This document shows positions 46,141 through 58,945 of a stretch of 64,000 bases of DNA, in pieces. Below the pieces are notes generated by a model, which saw only the letters and a program-made list of their open reading frames with translations, was not told where the DNA came from and searched no databases. The stretch spans positions 21,959-85,958 of the forward strand of contig JAAXCW010000009.1 of the NCBI GenBank assembly GCA_013036095.1. The letters are read 5' to 3'. The DNA comes from Vulcanimicrobiota bacterium. Lineage in GTDB: Bacteria; Vulcanimicrobiota; Vulcanimicrobiia; Vulcanimicrobiales; Vulcanimicrobiaceae. Position numbers and translations under genes: made by a program. Each line of letters opens with the position of its first letter. Positions within the stretch are counted from its first letter, which is position 1.

Positions 46141-49011
46141 CTACGCCGTGTGTTGCGCTAGGCCGACGAGCTCTTTGATTTCGTCGGACGGCTCGCACTG
46201 CAATTCGGCTAGCAGGGTCTCACGGTATTGGCGGTATTGGCGCATAGCGGCGGCGCGATCCCCGCGCCGCAAATGCGCAGTGATTGCCAGCTCTCGTCCC
46301 GCTTCGTCACACGGGTCGTAGCCAATCATTTCTTCAGCCAGCTCGAGCGCGCGATGAACTTGTCCGTGGCTCAGCGCGTCAGCGGCAAGCCGGTGTGCAA
46401 CCTCCAGCCGCAGCTCGCGAATGTGCCGCTCGGTTGGCTCAAACCAGTCCCACTGCAGCATCCGTTCGGGCCGCTTTCGCCGCAACTGTTCGTAGACGCC
46501 GGAAAGGAGCGCGCGTTCGCTGTCCGCGAGCGCAGTGCGAGAACGCAGCGCGATCACCGTGCGATCGATCTCCCAGAGATCCACCCGCACGTCGTCGTGC
46601 AAAGCGTAGCCGTCTTTCTTGCGCACCACACTCTGATCGATGTTGAGGTGCTGCCGCAGGCGGTGAAGGCAGACGCTGAGCGCATTCCGCGCCGAAGGCT
46701 CATCCAATTCGGGCCAAAGAAGGTCCGTCAGACGCGCTCGCGGCACGGTCTCACGTCGAATCGACAGCGCCGCCAGGAGCGCAAACTCTCGCTCGGAGAG
46801 CGTGACCTCTGCACCGGCCGTCCGAACGGCGCCGCCCGTAAGCAGCACTTCGAGCGGCGGCGCAGTTCCCGTTCGCTCGTGGTGAAGGCGCATCATGAAC
46901 GGATTGAGCATTCCGTCGTCGGCGCGGCCCTCCGACACTGCGCGTACGGCATTCTGCAGCGGCGGCGATTCGCATCGCGCGGCAGCTTCAACCGCTCCGC
47001 CGAAGTGCTCTGACGCACCGGCGTCGTCGTAAACTGCCAGAGTCAAATATGCTAAGCAGAGCGTAAACGGGGAACGAAGCTGCTGGGCCGCAGTAACCGC
47101 GGAACGAGCATTGCGTACGGCCGTTCTCCGGTCGTGCGACGCAGCGGCTGCGATCATCCGCCCGCAAGCGACGAATTTCAATAAGTCTGCATCCGCCGGC
47201 TGCTCGGTACGCCCGCGCACCGCACCCGCAAAAAACGCGAGGCAGCGTATGCCGTTACGGTGGACGACGTCGTCGAGTTCGAGGCCGTATCGAACGAAAG
47301 CGGCGTCGTCACCGGCGAACCAAGCCCCAAAACACGCTTCGGCCAAATCGAAAGCAATGAAGTTCCACAAACCCGAACGGCGCGCGCTCTCGAGCGCCCG
47401 GTCGATAAATTGCCGCGCCACGGCGAACTCGCCACGCACGCGCGCGATGTCGGCGCCCAGCGTGAGGAGCGCTCCCGAACCGGCGATATCGGTGCCTCCG
47501 ACTTTTGGAAGCGCGATCGTTAGATCGCGCTCGGCTTGTTCGATCCGGCCGACGCGCGACCGCATGACCCCTAAGACGTATCCGAGGTATGCTTCGACGT
47601 AGTCCTTGCTTTGCGCCGCTCCGTTCCGGCCGGCAAGAAATTCCTGGAGCATCTTCTCGGCGTCGTCAATCAAGCCGATGTAACTCATGAGCATGATCCG
47701 GAAGAGCATCACGTAGCCGCGTTCGGAGGCGCTCACGTCGGGCGAAAGCGTCCGCCAAAGCGATTCGGCTTCGTCGAGCAGCTCCTCGCAATCGATGCAG
47801 AACATCCGCAGCATCGCCGTTACCGCCCAGAGCCGCGGATAACGCTGCACCAGCGAGTGATCGAGAGACGCTAACACGCGCGCGTACTCCATCGAAGGAG
47901 CGCGGTCGCGTATGACCTCATGGCGCGCGAGAACGTCGGCCGCCGCTTCCTGATCGCCCCGCGCCAGGTGCAGTTCCGCGGCGCGCTGGAAACGCTTGGC
48001 TTGCGTGTGCGCGCCGGCAACGCGCTCGAGGAGTTCCTCGCGTTCTTCACGACGGCGTTCCGTCAACAGCGAGCTGAGCAACGGGTGCAGCACGAATGCC
48101 TCGTCCGAACGCGTGATGAAGGGCGATCCCTTCGCGAAGTCTTGGAGCGCGGAGATCGCGCGTTCTTCGGGCAGCGCGGCGCGCAGATCGGCGACATGTG
48201 CGTTGGGAATGCACGCGCACGCAAAGAGCGCATCCACCAGCAGCGGATCGAGCGAGGCGAGCACTTGATCGGCGAGATAGTCGTGAAGTTCCTCAAATGC
48301 GACGTCGTTCAAACTCTCGAGGAGACTGTCGATGCGTCCTTCGCCCGCGAACCGCCGGAGCAGAAAGACTGCGATCGGCCAACCTTGCGACAGCTGCATG
48401 ATCCGCGCGACAAAACCCGGCCGATCGGCGTACGATCCAAAGAGCTCCCCGAGCTCTGACCGGTCGAGCGCCAAATCTTCGGCGCGCAGCGTCAAGATCT
48501 CGTGCGGCGGCGCGAACCGCGTTAGATGCACGCGCAGATTCTCGCGTGAACAGATAACGACGTCACGCCCGGGCGGGCGCTGCGCCAGCAAGCGGCTAAA
48601 AAATTCGCGGGCAGCCGGATCGCGCGCCAAATGTTCGGCGTTTTCAAAGACAAACGTCGAGTCTTCGATCGGCTCTTTCCAAGCTTCCAGCGCGAGGTTC
48701 ACGCGATCCGCCACCGCCGTGCCGGAATCGCCCATCATGAGCTCGCGTTGGGTGAGCGTCTGCGTGCGGCGCGGATTCTCAGCGGCCAGCGCCGGAATGA
48801 GCCGGCGCGCGAGTTCGAGATCTCCCGCGACGTCGCAAGCATCGCAGATGGCCGCGTTGGTTTTGCCCGCGAGGAGCTGGCGCGCTAGTGTCGATTTTCC
48901 GAAACCGGCGGGCGCTAGGAGTGCCAAAATCTTCGGCCGGGCTTTCTCCAGCCGGTCTAGCAGCGCGTCGCGCCGGACCTCGAGCCCGGCAGCCTTCAAA
49001 CCGGCTCCCAT
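46141..49011 (-). CDS. ATPase-TPR-SARP/BTAD transcriptional regulator
   Basis: The 956-residue protein has an N-terminal ATPase (Walker A LLAPAGFGKS, 31-40; FVFENAEHL as a Walker B variant; VVICSRENL), a long TPR-like middle, an OmpR-type winged helix (about 755-830; TLSEREFALLAALSIRRE, ARNALSVCLHRLRQHL) and a C-terminal BTAD domain (about 840-945). In classical SARPs such as AfsR the winged helix and BTAD come first; here they are last. It is divergent from a small LuxR gene across a gap with phased repeats. Confidence 0.88.
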   Translation of the reverse strand: MGAGLKAAGLEVRRDALLDRLEKARPKILALLAPAGFGKSTLARQLLAGKTNAAICDACDVAGDLELARRLIPALAAENPRRTQTLTQRELMMGDSGTAVADRVNLALEAWKEPIEDSTFVFENAEHLARDPAAREFFSRLLAQRPPGRDVVICSRENLRVHLTRFAPPHEILTLRAEDLALDRSELGELFGSYADRPGFVARIMQLSQGWPIAVFLLRRFAGEGRIDSLLESLNDVAFEELHDYLADQVLASLDPLLVDALFACACIPNAHVADLRAALPEERAISALQDFAKGSPFITRSDEAFVLHPLLSSLLTERRREEREELLERVAGAHTQAKRFQRAAELHLARGDQEAAADVLARHEVIRDRAPSMEYARVLASLDHSLVQRYPRLWAVTAMLRMFCIDCEELLDEAESLWRTLSPDVSASERGYVMLFRIMLMSYIGLIDDAEKMLQEFLAGRNGAAQSKDYVEAYLGYVLGVMRSRVGRIEQAERDLTIALPKVGGTDIAGSGALLTLGADIARVRGEFAVARQFIDRALESARRSGLWNFIAFDLAEACFGAWFAGDDAAFVRYGLELDDVVHRNGIRCLAFFAGAVRGRTEQPADADLLKFVACGRMIAAAASHDRRTAVRNARSAVTAAQQLRSPFTLCLAYLTLAVYDDAGASEHFGGAVEAAARCESPPLQNAVRAVSEGRADDGMLNPFMMRLHHERTGTAPPLEVLLTGGAVRTAGAEVTLSEREFALLAALSIRRETVPRARLTDLLWPELDEPSARNALSVCLHRLRQHLNIDQSVVRKKDGYALHDDVRVDLWEIDRTVIALRSRTALADSERALLSGVYEQLRRKRPERMLQWDWFEPTERHIRELRLEVAHRLAADALSHGQVHRALELAEEMIGYDPCDEAGRELAITAHLRRGDRAAAMRQYRQYRETLLAELQCEPSDEIKELVGLAQHTA

Positions 49012-49064
49012 CGCCGTCTCTTACGACAGCGCCCCGCGGCCGGACTCTAGGAACCGGGCGGTTC

Positions 49065-49096
49065 TTGTAAGCACTTTGTAAGGAGCTTGTTATAGT
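49065..49096 (+). promoter_or_regulatory. TTGTAAG heptamer repeats at 11-bp spacing and -10 element
   Basis: TTGTAAG at 49065-49071 and 49076-49082, and the partial copy TTGTTAT at 49087-49093, start exactly 11 bp apart. A -10-like TATAGT (49091-49096) overlaps the third. SARP and OmpR/PhoB winged-helix proteins bind heptamer direct repeats with 11-bp period next to the -10 element, and a SARP-type protein is encoded directly across this gap. The repeats point toward the LuxR gene at 49139. Confidence 0.6.
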
Positions 49097-49138
49097 CCGT
49101 AAGGCCCAGGACAATCCAGCCCAGTACCCTGTTCGGAC

Positions 49139-49573
49139 ATGGCCGTTACTCACGAGGCTGCCGGGAACGTCTTTTCCGGCTCGGACCCCGTCATTTCCAA
49201 GACGCTGGGCCGGCTGCTCGACCTGGAGCGCCAAATCGATGTCCTCGGCGAGGCCTCTTCCCTGGCCGCCACGCTGCGCGCGATGACGATCGCGGAAGCC
49301 ATCGATACGCTGCGGCGCATGTCGCCCGAGGCGGCGCTGCCGGCCTTGAAACCTGTTCCCGCTCCCGCGGTCCGTGCATTTTCAACATTGTCGGAGCGCG
49401 AAATCGAGGTCGTGCGCTTGGTCGCTGAAGGGCTCTCGAACAAAGAGATATCGAGCCGTCTCAAACTCAGCGACAAAACCGTGAAGAATCATATTTCGCA
49501 CGTCTTGGCGAAGATGAACCTGACGGCGCGCACACAGGTCGCCGTACACGCCATTCGCGCCGGACTCGTTTAA
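49139..49573 (+). CDS. Small LuxR-type HTH regulator
   Basis: The 144-residue protein has a C-terminal LuxR/NarL HTH (about 82-144; TLSEREIEVVRLVAEGLSNK, KTVKNHISHVLAKMNL). A helical N-terminal region with no receiver domain (no Asp phosphorylation pocket) precedes it. It may be a stand-alone regulator or may pair with the divergent SARP-type protein. Confidence 0.85.
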   Translation: MAVTHEAAGNVFSGSDPVISKTLGRLLDLERQIDVLGEASSLAATLRAMTIAEAIDTLRRMSPEAALPALKPVPAPAVRAFSTLSEREIEVVRLVAEGLSNKEISSRLKLSDKTVKNHISHVLAKMNLTARTQVAVHAIRAGLV

Positions 49574-49624
49574 GAAAGACCGGCGCGCTTTAAGCGAACG
49601 CTGGAAGTGGGAAGAGTACTCCAA

Positions 49625-50482
49625 ATGGTTGACGCGCGCCCAAACTGGCCAAACGGCATAGGCCTTCTTATCATTCACCTTTGCGCCTTGGCAGTTTTCG
49701 TGCCGATGTTCTTCTCGTGGCAGGCGATCATCGCCGCGGCCTGCGTCGCTTATGCCACCGGCGCGCTAGGCATTACGCTCTGTTACCATCGCACGCTGAC
49801 GCATCGCAGCGTCCGCTTGGTCAAACCCGTGGAATACGCAACTGCGATTATGGGGCTGCTGGCGATGCAAGGCGATCCGATATCTTGGGTAGCAACGCAC
49901 CGCCGCCACCATGCGCACGCCGATCAGAACGGCGACCCGCATGACGTGCGGCGCGGCTTTGGCTGGGCACACATGGAGTGGATCTTCAAGCCGAATCCCG
50001 ATGTGCCGCGTACCGTTCCCGAATTTCAAAAATACTGTCCGGACTTGTGGAGCGATCCTTTTTACCGCGCGCTTTACCGGCTGAACTTTCCGATCCAACT
50101 TGCGTTCGGCGGGCTGCTATTCGCACTCGGCGGCTGGCCGTTCGTTGTATGGGCCATTTTCGGACGCCTCGTTTTCGCGTACCATTCGACGTGGCTCGTC
50201 AACAGCGCCACGCATATGTTCGGTTATCGGACTTACAAGACGACGGACCGCTCGACCAACTCTTGGTGGGTCGCGCTGCTTTCCTTCGGCGAGGGCTGGC
50301 ATAATAACCACCATGCCTTTCCGTATTCCGCCCGGCACGGCATGGCGTGGTACGAAATCGACATGACCTGGTGGACCATCAGGCTGCTCTGGCTAGTGAG
50401 GCTCGCCGACCGCGTCCGGGTTCCGAGCCGGGAGTTGCAGCGGCGCCTTCGGCTGAGCAACCAAAAGCCGCATCCGGTCTAA
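49625..50482 (+). CDS. Fatty-acid (acyl-CoA delta-9 type) desaturase
   Basis: The 285-residue membrane diiron enzyme has the three His boxes of delta-9 acyl desaturases: HRTLTH (55-60), HRRHH (92-96) and HNNHH (226-230), separated by TM helices. The ATG at 49625 has a GGGAAGAG site 8 nt upstream; a GTG at 49607 is in frame but has no room for a ribosome site. It introduces double bonds into acyl chains and so changes membrane fluidity. Confidence 0.93.
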   Translation: MVDARPNWPNGIGLLIIHLCALAVFVPMFFSWQAIIAAACVAYATGALGITLCYHRTLTHRSVRLVKPVEYATAIMGLLAMQGDPISWVATHRRHHAHADQNGDPHDVRRGFGWAHMEWIFKPNPDVPRTVPEFQKYCPDLWSDPFYRALYRLNFPIQLAFGGLLFALGGWPFVVWAIFGRLVFAYHSTWLVNSATHMFGYRTYKTTDRSTNSWWVALLSFGEGWHNNHHAFPYSARHGMAWYEIDMTWWTIRLLWLVRLADRVRVPSRELQRRLRLSNQKPHPV

Positions 50483-50554
50483 GCTCCTCGTCTTCGAAAA
50501 TCCTTAGCTCCGTGTGCCAGGCGTATGGCACAGTGCCACGGTAGAACTTAGCGT

Positions 50555-53500
50555 ATGCAGCGCATCGACGGCGCCGCCGTCTACTCGGCGTCCGACCTGA
50601 ACAACTTTCTCGAGTGCCGTCACCTCACAGAACTGGATCGCTTGGTCGCGCTCGGCGAGAAGGAACGGCCGGCCGGCGTCGACCCTATGACAGCGCTGCT
50701 CGCGCGCAAGGGCGAAGAGCACGAGCGGCATTATCTCCAGCGTCTGACCGAGCTCCAGGGCGAAGTCGAAATATTCGACCGGCCGGCCGAAAACACGATC
50801 GCCGGCTTGCGCGAAGCCGAAGCCCGAACGGTGCGGGCGATGGAGCACGGCGTGCGCTTCATTTACCAGGCCATGTTTTTCGACGGTACGTTCGTGGGGC
50901 ACGCGGACTTTTTGCGCCGCATCGAAACGAAGTCCGCACGCTGGGACTGGAGTTACGAGGTCATCGACACGAAGCTCGCGCTCCATCCCAAGCCGTACTT
51001 CCTGATTCAGCTCTGTAATTACAGCGAACACCTGCTGCGCGTACAAGGCACGGCGCCGCAATTCGGACATATCGTGCTGGGAAGCGGCGAGCATTCGCCG
51101 TTTAGATTGGCCGACTATTCCGCGTACTACCGGCGCGTAAAGCGCTCGTTCTTGGAGAGCGTCCAAACGGGGGGCCGCGATGTCTATCCGTTCGAGTGCG
51201 CGCATTGCGCGATCTGTCCTTGGAACGCGCAGTGCACGAAGCGACGCGACGACGACGACCATTTGAGTTTGGTAGCCGGCATCCGTCGCGATCAGATCGC
51301 CAAGCTTGAAAAAAGCGGAATCAGGACGCTCGCCCACCTGGCCGAAGCCGGAACCGATCAGCGCCCGAAGAAAATGACGGAGGGCACATTCGGACGGCTA
51401 CAGGCACAGGCCGCGCAGCAGCATCTGCACCGGGTCGGTCGCAAGAACGGATCTTCCGAGCACTTTTACAAGTTCCGCCCGCTTTCCGACGAGCTCAGCG
51501 GCTTTGCAAAGCTTCCCAAACCCGATCCGGGCGATGTCTTCTTCGATATCGAAGGCGACCCGCTATACCGCGCCGACCGCGGACTCGAGTATCTCTGGGG
51601 ACTGTATCTCCCAGCCGAAGATGCCTACCAAGCGTTTTGGGCTACCGATCCGTCGCTCGAGCGCGCGGCCTTCGAAGCATTCGTCGATTTCGTCGTACTG
51701 CGGCGATCCCGATATCCAGGCGCACATGTTTATCACTACGCTTCGTACGAAATCTCAGTTCTCAAACGCTTGATGGGCCGCTACGGCACGCGCGAACGCG
51801 AGGTCGACGATTTCTTGCGACAGGGGGTTTTCGTCGATCTCTATCCCGTCGTGCGGCAAGGACTGTGGATCTCTCAGCCGTCGTATTCGATCAAGAAAGT
51901 CGAAGCGTTCTATGGGCTGCAGCGCGAGACGCAAGTCAAGGGCGGCGACGAGTCGATCGTCATGTTCGAATCGTGGCTCGACCAGCCCGACGATGCCATT
52001 TTGGAAGATATCCGTGCTTACAACGAAGACGACTGCCGGTCGACATACCGGCTGCGCGAATGGCTGCGCGTTCTGCGCGACGAGCTCAACGACGGTCGAG
52101 AGCACCCGATAGAGTGGCGCCGCGCGCCAGAGGTCAAGGCGGCCGAAGAACCCGGCCAGACCGGCCTCGAGAGACATTTTCTCGACGGCCTGCCCGCACC
52201 CGACTCGCTCAGCGAGCTGCGCGGCTGGAGCGACGATCTGCGCGCCCGGTGGCTGCTCGGTAATCTGCTGCAGTACCACCGGCGCGAACACAAACCGGAG
52301 TGGTGGAAATACTTCGAGCGCTGCGCGAACCCGCAAGATCTTCAGGAATACGATGACGAGGCGCTCGGAAATCTCATGCTGCGCACCGATGCCGCCCCAT
52401 ACAAACGAAACCCCGAAGACCGCAATCTCGTCTACACGTACGACTACCCGTCGCAAGAGCACCGGCTACCGTTTAAGGGTTGCCATGATCCGTACTCGAG
52501 AAAGGGGGCCGGCGAGATCGTCAGCATCGACGGCGCCAAACGCGAAGTGCAGATCAAACTCACCAAAGCGATCGAGCCGGCGGCGCTGCGCGCGCTCATT
52601 CCCGGAACGCCCATTCCGCAGCACAAGAAACGCGCGGCGATGGAACGAATCGCGCAAGCGTACGTCGCCGGCACGCTGCAAGCCGATTACCCGGCGACGT
52701 TGCAGATGCTCCTCAATCGCGCCCCCGTACTCAAGACGGCGGGGCCCGTGCAGCCCGAGCAGATCACGCCGGCTTCGGTCTCGCGCGTCATCGGGAATCT
52801 CGATCGCAGCGCGCTTTTCATCCAGGGGCCACCCGGATCGGGAAAGACCACCGCCGGGGCGAGCGCGATCGTCGATTTGCTGCAAGCCGGCAAACGAGTC
52901 GGCGTCGTCGCGCAAAGCCACAAAGCCGTGCACAATCTCCTGCGCAAGGTCGAGGAAACCGCAAGAGCGCGCGCGTTTCGCTTTCACGGATGCCATAAGG
53001 AAAGCGCGACGACCGAGGGATCGAAATACGAGACGCTGCCCGATTGGCCGATGATGGAGAGCTTGGACGACATCGGCGCACTCACGTCGGAGCTGTGCGT
53101 CCTCGCGGCCGGTACGACGTATGCTTGGGCCGACGAAAGCCTCGTGCGCGAGTTCGATTATGTGTTCATCGACGAAGCCGGGCAAGTCTCACTGGCCGAT
53201 GCCTTGATCGCGTCGATAGCGGGAAAAAACGTGGTTCTTCTCGGCGATCCACTTCAGCTTCCGCAGGTCACGAAAGGAACGCATCCGGACGGCACCGCCC
53301 TTTCGATCCTCGAACATCTGCTCGGCGGCGACCGCACGATTCCCCCGGATCGCGGCGTATTTCTGGATACGACCTATCGATTGAGCCCGGAGCTGACCAG
53401 GTTTATCTCGGAAAACATTTATGAAGGCCGGCTGCGCAACGCGCCTTCGACCGCACAAAACGCTATCGCGGCGCCGGGTTTTGCGGCCGCCGGCCCGCTC

Positions 53501-54046
53501 TTTGCGCCAATCGAACACGAAGGCAACGGCCGAAAATCCGACGAGGAAGCCGCGTGGATTACGGACGCGGTAGGCAGGTTGTTGCAAGGCAGTGTGACGA
53601 TAGGCGGTACGCCGCGGCCGGTGACGCAAGACGACATTTTGATCGTCGCGCCGTACAACTTACAGCGGATCCGCATTAAAGAACTCTTGGAGGCCGGCGG
53701 AGACGATCGCGTGCGCGTCGGGACCGTCGACAAATTTCAGGGGCAGGAAGCGGCCGTCGTGATCTACAGCATGGCCACGTCGAGTTCGCAAACGCTTCCC
53801 CGCGACGCGGGCTTTCTTTTCGACAAGAACCGTTTCAACGTCGCGATATCGCGCGCTCAATGCGCGAGCATCATCGTTTGCAGTCCGCTTTTACTGGAAT
53901 CGCCGTGCAAAACGCCCGAACAGATGGCGCTCGTGAATCTGCTCTGCGCGTATCAGGAAGCCGCGCAGGTCCTGCCCCTAACCCCGGCGGCGCCGGCGGT
54001 GAACGAGCCCGCGAAAGAAATCGCGGAACAGCTCCAAGCGAAATAA
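50555..54046 (+). CDS. TM0106-family RecB-like nuclease fused to SF1 helicase
   Basis: The 1163-residue protein combines three parts. First is a RecB/Cas4-like nuclease (1-230) with Cys21 and the cluster Cys215, 218, 221, 227, which fits an Fe-S site. Second is an RNase H-like exonuclease-type domain (about 325-500; FFDIEGDPL, YHYASYEISVLKR, YNEDDCRSTYRLR). Third is a UPF1/DNA2-like helicase (Walker A QGPPGSGKTT near 757; Walker B VFIDEAGQ near 870; GTVDKFQGQEA; NRFNVAISRA). It is probably a DNA-repair or defence nuclease-helicase. No CRISPR or other defence genes lie beside it. Its 3' end overlaps the convergent gene by 69 nt. Confidence 0.88.
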   Translation: MQRIDGAAVYSASDLNNFLECRHLTELDRLVALGEKERPAGVDPMTALLARKGEEHERHYLQRLTELQGEVEIFDRPAENTIAGLREAEARTVRAMEHGVRFIYQAMFFDGTFVGHADFLRRIETKSARWDWSYEVIDTKLALHPKPYFLIQLCNYSEHLLRVQGTAPQFGHIVLGSGEHSPFRLADYSAYYRRVKRSFLESVQTGGRDVYPFECAHCAICPWNAQCTKRRDDDDHLSLVAGIRRDQIAKLEKSGIRTLAHLAEAGTDQRPKKMTEGTFGRLQAQAAQQHLHRVGRKNGSSEHFYKFRPLSDELSGFAKLPKPDPGDVFFDIEGDPLYRADRGLEYLWGLYLPAEDAYQAFWATDPSLERAAFEAFVDFVVLRRSRYPGAHVYHYASYEISVLKRLMGRYGTREREVDDFLRQGVFVDLYPVVRQGLWISQPSYSIKKVEAFYGLQRETQVKGGDESIVMFESWLDQPDDAILEDIRAYNEDDCRSTYRLREWLRVLRDELNDGREHPIEWRRAPEVKAAEEPGQTGLERHFLDGLPAPDSLSELRGWSDDLRARWLLGNLLQYHRREHKPEWWKYFERCANPQDLQEYDDEALGNLMLRTDAAPYKRNPEDRNLVYTYDYPSQEHRLPFKGCHDPYSRKGAGEIVSIDGAKREVQIKLTKAIEPAALRALIPGTPIPQHKKRAAMERIAQAYVAGTLQADYPATLQMLLNRAPVLKTAGPVQPEQITPASVSRVIGNLDRSALFIQGPPGSGKTTAGASAIVDLLQAGKRVGVVAQSHKAVHNLLRKVEETARARAFRFHGCHKESATTEGSKYETLPDWPMMESLDDIGALTSELCVLAAGTTYAWADESLVREFDYVFIDEAGQVSLADALIASIAGKNVVLLGDPLQLPQVTKGTHPDGTALSILEHLLGGDRTIPPDRGVFLDTTYRLSPELTRFISENIYEGRLRNAPSTAQNAIAAPGFAAAGPLFAPIEHEGNGRKSDEEAAWITDAVGRLLQGSVTIGGTPRPVTQDDILIVAPYNLQRIRIKELLEAGGDDRVRVGTVDKFQGQEAAVVIYSMATSSSQTLPRDAGFLFDKNRFNVAISRAQCASIIVCSPLLLESPCKTPEQMALVNLLCAYQEAAQVLPLTPAAPAVNEPAKEIAEQLQAK

Positions 54047-54601
54047 CGAAAAGACGGCGCGCAACGGATTTCGCCAATCCGGTGCCTGGGGTTCGAGCGA
54101 ACGCGGATCCGGCAGCTTTTCGTTTCCGCCGGACTCTTGCGTCTGACCCTCATTCCAGTCAAACTCTGCGACCGCGCGCTGCGTGCCGCGGAAGTGGGCG
54201 AACCAATTCTTTGGAAACCAGTCATGGGAGGGCGGCTCGAGATCGGCGACGCCGTAGGCGCGCAATACATCGTATGCGTCGTCCAAGCAGTTGCGCAAAA
54301 TGGCCGTGTAGGCGTGCTTTTCGATCCAGCGCACCGTCTGGTAGGCTCTGACGGGATCGGGATCGTCGACGTCGACGAACTTCACGTCGTCGTATTCGTT
54401 TTTGCGCATGCAGGCGACGGGATCGGAACTCAGCTCGTTCCAGAAATCCATGTGGGAGGCATCCGCGTGGATGCCTCCCGTGTGGTTCTCAACCGACCCC
54501 GCATCGATCCGTTTCCGCGGCTCGTACTCGAACGCCCAACCGACATGGCCGGCGCCGTCGCCGCTGCGGTAACGAACGAATACGGCGGCGCGCCCCTTCA
54601 C
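53978..54601 (-). CDS. Hypothetical protein, possibly permuted NlpC/P60-like
   Basis: The 207-residue protein lies 6 nt downstream of rpoC on the same strand. A His in AGHVGWAFEY (about 18-27) is followed much later by Cys in RNCLDDAYDVLRAYGV (about 104-119). The order His then Cys is that of permuted NlpC/P60 (LRAT-like) folds, but this is a weak inference. It has a basic C-terminus. Its 3' end overlaps the helicase gene. Confidence 0.6.
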   Translation of the reverse strand: MKGRAAVFVRYRSGDGAGHVGWAFEYEPRKRIDAGSVENHTGGIHADASHMDFWNELSSDPVACMRKNEYDDVKFVDVDDPDPVRAYQTVRWIEKHAYTAILRNCLDDAYDVLRAYGVADLEPPSHDWFPKNWFAHFRGTQRAVAEFDWNEGQTQESGGNEKLPDPRSLEPQAPDWRNPLRAVFSLFRLELFRDFFRGLVHRRRRRG

Positions 54602-54607
54602 AGCGGT

Positions 54608-58426
<3,819 letters not shown>

Positions 58427-58541
58427 GGATTCTCCGGGGCCGTCACGCTTTGGCCGGGGCTTACGCAGGGCGCTCGTCTCACGTGGTCACGTAAGGAGTC
58501 CCACCGTTGCCTCTGGCCGCCAAGGGCGGGCACAGACGGTT

Positions 58542-58570
58542 ATTATACGGCGCGGGGTCTAAGGGGTCAA
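58542..58570 (-). promoter_or_regulatory. Near-consensus promoter of rpoC
   Basis: On the minus strand TTGACC (58565-58570) and a perfect TATAAT (58542-58547) are 17 bp apart. The -35 lies inside the 3' end of the STAS gene. A start near 58535 gives a leader of about 108 nt, which contains an ACGTGA direct repeat and G/C inverted repeats. This makes rpoC an independent transcription unit. Confidence 0.75.
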
Positions 58571-58888
58571 GGATTCGCGGGCCTTGGCTTCCTCTAGGCT
58601 CCCGTAGAGCGAAAAGGCTTCGCTCAGCCCGGCGATGCTCAGGAGGCGTCGGACCTGCCGCGAGCCGATGACCAGGCTTGGAAGAGGGAGCCCCTTGCTC
58701 CGGCGGCGGTTTCGCAGCACGATGAGGGCCGCCAAGATCGTGCTGTCGGCGTAGTTCACGGCGTACATGTCGATGATGAGGTTGCCCGGCGAGTCGTAGG
58801 CAGGCCTCAGGAGCCGCTCGAGCTCGTCACGGCGGGCGATATCCCAATCGCCGTCCAGCTGGATGACCCGCGTTTCCATCTGCTTCAT
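58559..58888 (-). CDS. STAS-domain protein (anti-sigma factor antagonist type)
   Basis: The 109-residue protein has the STAS fold pattern: VIQLDGDWDIARRDELERLL, LIIDMYAVNYADSTILAAL with the candidate phospho-Ser in the ADST loop, and the C-terminal VRRLLSIAGLSEAF. Such proteins bind anti-sigma factors in partner-switching systems. No kinase or sigma factor is adjacent. It lies directly upstream of rpoC. Confidence 0.82.
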   Translation of the reverse strand: MKQMETRVIQLDGDWDIARRDELERLLRPAYDSPGNLIIDMYAVNYADSTILAALIVLRNRRRSKGLPLPSLVIGSRQVRRLLSIAGLSEAFSLYGSLEEAKARESLTP

Positions 58889-58945
58889 TGCAAAAAGCGC
58901 CCGGCTGAAAGCAGCCGCACCATTGTAAAGCCTAGCACGGGTGGC

